Below, piece after piece: positions 60,601-64,000 of a DNA stretch of 64,000 nucleotides. The notes beneath the pieces were generated by a model. The model was not told the origin of the DNA. It ran no database searches and saw only the letters and a list, made by a program, of their open reading frames with translations. The position numbers were made by a program, and so were the translations under genes. The stretch is from Guillardia theta CCMP2712 (Eukaryota > Cryptophyceae > Pyrenomonadales > Geminigeraceae). The stretch spans positions 347,726 to 411,725 of the forward strand of contig NW_005434639.1 in NCBI RefSeq assembly GCF_000315625.1, given 5' to 3'. The stretch's first letter is position 1; every line of letters begins with the position of its first letter.

Positions 60601-62516
60601 CCACCAGTATGAAGTATCAAGACCCTGCGACCCTCCTTTTGAGTGACGCTGATGGCAGGGCATGCAAGATCTATCTCACTGCTGCATCACTCTGACCATC
60701 TTGTTGCTCAGCTTGGACGCAACTCAGTTCTATGCCTCGGTGACTTGTCAACTTTGCTTGTCAACTTCCCCCTCCTCTCCCCTCACACTATCAAAACAAC
60801 GAGAACGACGACGACGACATCAACAACAAGAACGACCATCACCACAACCACCACTACCACCACTACCACCACAACAGCTTCAACCACAACACAAACACAA
60901 ACACAAACAACTTCATCAACTTCAACATCAACATCAACATCAACATCAACATCAACATCAACACAAACACGAACAACAACTTCAACAACATCGACAACAA
61001 CACAAATACAAACACAAACAACTTCAACTTCAAAAACAACACCAGATGTGCAAGACTTCACTATCCACTCTTCCTGCTTTCCTGCTATTCCGCTCACCTA
61101 CTCCTGATCTTGTTTCCTCCTACTTGCTGGTTCACTCGAATTCTCTTCGTCCTCTCTGCGTACCTTCTTCTCATTGTCATTTCTTGGAGATGTTCTAAAT
61201 CCTGCTCCTGTGCTGCTTTCTCACGTGACCTTGACATCGTTTTCAGATGTCTCATGCAGCATCTCCCCTGGCCTTCTACATATTTCTGTGGTCCTACATC
61301 TTTATCGTTTTCTTCATTCTCTTCAACATTTTTCTTGCCATTCTTGTGGACGCGTATGCAACTGTGAAGCGAGCTACCGAAGGAGCCACAGGTCTCATAC
61401 AAGAAGTCGCGGATGTGCTCTGGCATGCTGTAAGAAAGTTTCTCCCTCTACCGACAAGGTACCTGTCAGATGAGCAGTTGTACAAGCTACTCAAGGAGCA
61501 GAAACAGCAGTTTGGAAAGACATCCAAGGTGCAACAAGAAGTGAATCAAAAGCTTGAAGACAAAAAGGAGATTCTTCTCCATGGAAGTGTGAGGCTTGAT
61601 GTCAATGCCCTTCAGCACCTGTTGCAGCGCAAGTCGTCCAAGAGATGCAACAAGGTTGCCCCGGACATGGAGCAAGCGCAGCATTGCGACAGGACAGTGG
61701 AGATGGAGAATGGGTACGGCAACGACATGGTCCTCGACGTCATGGAGCGATACGGAAGCAACGTGCTCGAGCAACGTGAGCGCAGGAATCGCGAGTTCAA
61801 GGAGTATGTAGGGGTGGAGAACATGAGGTCACTGTTGATTCGCCTTGCCACAAGGTGGTCTGACTTCGTTCCAGGCGCCTCCTCGCCATGAACATGCTGC
61901 AGATCGGTGTGCTGGAGGAGCAGAAGAGGCTTTCTAGCATCTTGGAGGCAGTGGCCATTGAAACGCTTGGAGCTTTACCGGAGGTTGAGACGAGCATGTC
62001 GAAGCTGATGGGGAAGCTGAGCAGGAGGGTCGGAGTCGTTCACCTCAAGGTCATCGGTGCCTCTCAGCTTCCGCGCATGGATCTGCTTCGTAGCTGCGAC
62101 CCCTACTGCGTCGCTTACGTCGACGGACCTGGCGAGCCGGAGACGTACGTGACAGAGACTCGGCCTAGAGAGGCGAATCCTCGATGGGACGCTGAGTTCT
62201 CATGGGCCATGTACAGCGAGACTCACTTCCTTACCATCTCCCTGTGGGACCAAGATAACGTGACCAGCGCCTGACCTTGTTATTGCCAGTGACGTCAGCA
62301 TTGCAGGTGACCAAGGACGATCTGATTGGCACCGCCGTGATCGATCTGCAAGGCTTGGACGGCTCTACGAGCAACAAGGACTTGTCCCTGAGCTTGACCA
62401 ATCCCAGAAAAGCCAACAAGGTCAGAGACTCCAGGCTCCACGTCCGAGTTTGGATTCAAAGTCATGAAGAAGCAGCACAACATGATCAGAATCATGTGGT
62501 AACAGTCAAAAACTGA
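54433..62516 (+). CDS. Polycystin (PKD2/TRPP)-type channel with Ser/Thr/Asn-rich ectodomain and C-terminal C2 domain
   Basis: S1 is YLKLASTALFYILFATLLFTQG (about 54690-54760), followed by a polycystin-type ectodomain (ISNVFTDPICGDGVCDAP). A repetitive S/T/N/G region lies at 55970-57890, then more ectodomain (YNRLVGAIVITQTRLKQGAC) with an EF-hand loop DTNMDGMLSSEE (59610-59650). S2-S5 follow (LMLAVLVFLMVNCLLELRDM, FVIVFLGYAMVGVLLFG). The pore-helix exon is 60659-60738 and S6 is IFLWSYIFIVFFILFNIFLA. The tail has basic/coiled segments and a C2 domain (VVHLKVIGASQLPRMDLLRS, WDQDN/VTKDDLIGTAVID). In-phase junctions: 60613/60659 (45 nt), about 60738/61247 (508 nt), 61827/61875 (47 nt), 62259/62307 (47 nt). 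Polycystins are Ca2+-permeable cation channels of plasma membrane or cilia. Frames between 55330 and 55760, inside the repeats, and at about 59675 could not be joined cleanly. ATG 54433 is chosen; upstream there is only a TTG. Confidence 0.75.
56270..56400 (+). repeat. ccagta/ccagtaccaaca short tandem repeats
   Basis: Near-perfect hexamer repeats encode Ser-Thr/Asn-Thr in one frame (STSTSTNTST) and Pro-Val-Pro-Val in another. Related degenerate sequence starts at about 56060. Because the unit is a multiple of three, copy-number change keeps the frame. Confidence 0.85.
56647..56949 (+). repeat. 27-bp tandem repeats encoding NISSNIDTT, about 11 copies
   Basis: The unit is gatactaccaacatcagcag plus caacatt, with AGC/AGT/ATC variants giving NISSNIDTT or NSSSNIDTT. 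Each copy carries potential N-glycosylation sequons (NIS, NSS), so the array would be a heavily glycosylated stalk. Confidence 0.9.
57233..57675 (+). repeat. 306-bp direct duplication ending in an AGC run
   Basis: The sequence beginning ggaacacagcctacattccc at 57233 recurs at 57539. It includes the FPSHSGGLGGLTTHANTSSN segment and a cag/agc run. The second copy has a different number of AGC units and is followed by the array at 57672. Confidence 0.9.
57428..57886 (+). repeat. Two arrays of a 12-bp unit (GGTS-coding) flanking the duplicated segment
   Basis: Arrays at 57428-57540 and 57672-57886 repeat gggacgtcagga. In the frame of the downstream polycystin ectodomain they encode Gly-Gly-Thr-Ser. 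In the upstream frame the second array would encode Arg-Asp-Val-Arg-Arg. A one-base change at about 57675 separates the two readings. Confidence 0.9.
60800..61045 (+). repeat. Simple repeats inside a polycystin intron
   Basis: The 508-nt intron between the pore exon and the S6 exon contains ccaccactac, caaacacaaa and acatca repeats. It is by far the longest intron resolved in this gene; the extra length is mainly this repeat expansion. Confidence 0.8.
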
Positions 62517-62589
62517 AAAGATGACGCAACTGCCCATTGAATCTGAATGAGCCCTTCCCTTTCCAATGTCTACCTCCTCCAATGTCTAC

Positions 62590-64000
62590 TAGCTTCATCA
62601 GAGCTAGCGTAGCTTCATCAGAGCTAGCGTAGCTTCATCAGAGCTAGGGTAGCTTCATCAGAGCTAGCGTAGCTTCATCAGAGCTAGCGTAGCTTCATCA
62701 GAGCTAGGGTAGCTTCATCAGAGCTAGGGTAGCTTCATCAGAGCTAGCGTAGCTTCATCAGAGCTAGCGTAGCTTCATCAGAGCTAGCGTAGCTTCATCA
62801 GAGCTAGCGTAGCTTGATCAGAGCTAGCGTAGCTTCATCAGAGCTAGCGTAGCTTCATCAGAGCTAGCGTAGCTTCATCAGAGCTAGGGTAGCTTCATCA
62901 GAGCTAGGGTAGCTTCATCAGAGCTAGGGTAGCTTCATCAGAGCTAGGGTAGCTTCATCAGAGCTAGCGTAGCTTCATCAGAGCTAGCGTAGCTTCATCA
63001 GAGCTAGGGTAGCTTCATCAGAGCTAGCGTAGCTTCATCAGAGCTAGCGTAGCTTCATCAGAGCTAGCGTAGCTTCATCAGAGCTAGCGTAGCTTCATCA
63101 GAGCTAGCGTAGCTTCATCAGAGCTAGCGTAGCTTCATCAGAGCTAGCGTAGCTTCATCAGAGCTAGCGTAGCTTCATCAGAGCTAGCGTAGCTTCATCA
63201 GAGCTAGCGTAGCTTCATCAGAGCTAGCGTAGCTTCATCAGAGCTAGCGTAGCTTCATCAGAGCTAGCGTAGCTTCATCAGAGCTAGCGTAGCTTCATCA
63301 GAGCTAGCGTAGCTTCATCAGAGCTAGGGTAGCTTCATCAGAGCTAGGGTAGCTTCATCAGAGCTAGCGTAGCTTCATCAGAGCTAGCGTAGCTTCATCA
63401 GAGCTAGCGTAGCTTCATCAGAGCTAGCGTAGCTTCATCAGAGCTAGGGTAGCTTCATCAGAGCTAGCGTAGCTTCATCAGAGCTAGCGTAGCTTCATCA
63501 GAGCTAGCGTAGCTTCATCAGAGCTAGCGTAGCTTCATCAGAGCTAGCGTAGCTTCATCAGAGCTAGCGTAGCTTCATCAGAGCTAGGGTAGCTTCATCA
63601 GAGCTAGGGTAGCTTCATCAGAGCTAGCGTAGCTTCATCAGAGCTAGCGTAGCTTCATCAGAGCTAGCGTAGCTTCATCAGAGCTAGCGTAGCTTCATCA
63701 GAGCTAGCGTAGCTTCATCAGAGCTAGCGTAGCTTCATCAGAGCTAGCGTAGCTTCATCAGAGCTAGGGTAGCTTCATCAGAGCTAGCGTAGCTTCATCA
63801 GAGCTAGCGTAGCTTCATCAGAGCTAGGGTAGCTTCATCAGAGCTAGCGTAGCTTCATCAGAGCTAGCGTAGCCTCATCAGAGCTAGCGTAGCTTCATCA
63901 GAGCTAGCGTAGCTTCATCAGAGCTAGGGTAGCTTCATCAGAGCTAGGGTAGCTTCATCAGAGCTAGCGTAGCTTCATCAGAGCTAGCGTAGCTTCATCA
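62590..64000. repeat. 20-bp satellite,about 70 copies, running off the window
   Basis: The unit is agcttcatcagagctagcgt. Nearly all variation is at one position (gctagcgt or gctagggt); single other changes are agcttgatca near 62811 and agcctcatca near 63871. Each unit contains TAGCT-tcatcag-AGCTA, a perfect 5-bp inverted repeat around a 7-nt loop. The array starts 73 bp after the polycystin stop codon and has no spacer sequences. Confidence 0.97.

Noticed and set aside
62590-64000. CRISPR-like array
   Set aside because: The 20-bp units are contiguous with no spacers, in a eukaryotic genome with no cas genes; it is a satellite.

Overview
The window is nuclear DNA of a unicellular eukaryote. 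Genes are split by very short GT-AG introns (most 41-68 nt, many 42-47 nt), they are close-packed on both strands, and the products are eukaryotic: a methionine synthase reductase, an EML-type WD40 protein, a JmjC/PHD chromatin protein, a Yippee protein, a tubulin-ligase-like protein and a polycystin channel. The overall style (moderately GC-rich, tiny introns, one secretory leader ending in an RIRGGG motif, Ser/Thr/Asn-rich ectodomains) suggests a cryptophyte alga such as Guillardia theta. That assignment is inference; no rRNA, tRNA or organelle gene was seen to test it.

Layout. 1-12.7 kb (minus): one giant surface protein with an N-terminal membrane anchor, three near-identical 443-residue units and IPT/TIG-like repeats running off the left edge, with a one-base frameshift. 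14.6-17.3 kb (plus): MTRR. 17.4-21.2 kb (minus): an EML-like WD40 protein with a zinc ribbon and a 61-residue polyglutamine tract. 21.2-22.5 kb (plus): a conserved unknown with a frameshift. 22.8-26.2 kb (minus): an unknown coiled-coil protein and weak exons. 27.2-29.4 kb (plus): a beta-helix protein. 29.4-32.3 kb (minus): a two-domain ALDH16. 34.0-36.5 kb (plus): a membrane-anchored tubulin-tyrosine-ligase-like protein. 36.4-42.4 kb: a large inverted repeat carrying two YeeE/YedE sulfur-transporter copies; the right copy is joined in frame to four DUF442/rhodanese-like domains, a predicted 1000-residue fusion. 42.8-44.0 kb (minus): deoxyribose-phosphate aldolase. 44.5-45.5 kb (plus): a Yippee protein with a signal peptide. 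45.6-49.4 kb (minus): a JmjN/JmjC/PHD/chromo-barrel protein. 49.6-54.0 kb: a graveyard of truncated repeat-element copies. 54.4-62.5 kb (plus): a polycystin-type channel with a low-complexity ectodomain and a C-terminal C2 domain. 62.6-64.0 kb: about 70 copies of a 20-bp satellite that continues past the right edge.

The most novel locus is the sulfur-linked fusion. In bacteria, DUF442 (rhodanese/phosphatase-like) domains and YeeE/YedE transporters occur together in sulfide/thiosulfate operons. Here they sit in one eukaryotic polypeptide, beside a nearly identical stand-alone transporter in inverted orientation. Exon coordinates below were worked out by hand from splice signals and reading phase. 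In six genes (EML-like, ALDH16, beta-helix, fusion, aldolase, Yippee) every junction is in phase, which supports the models. Unresolved junctions are stated where they occur.
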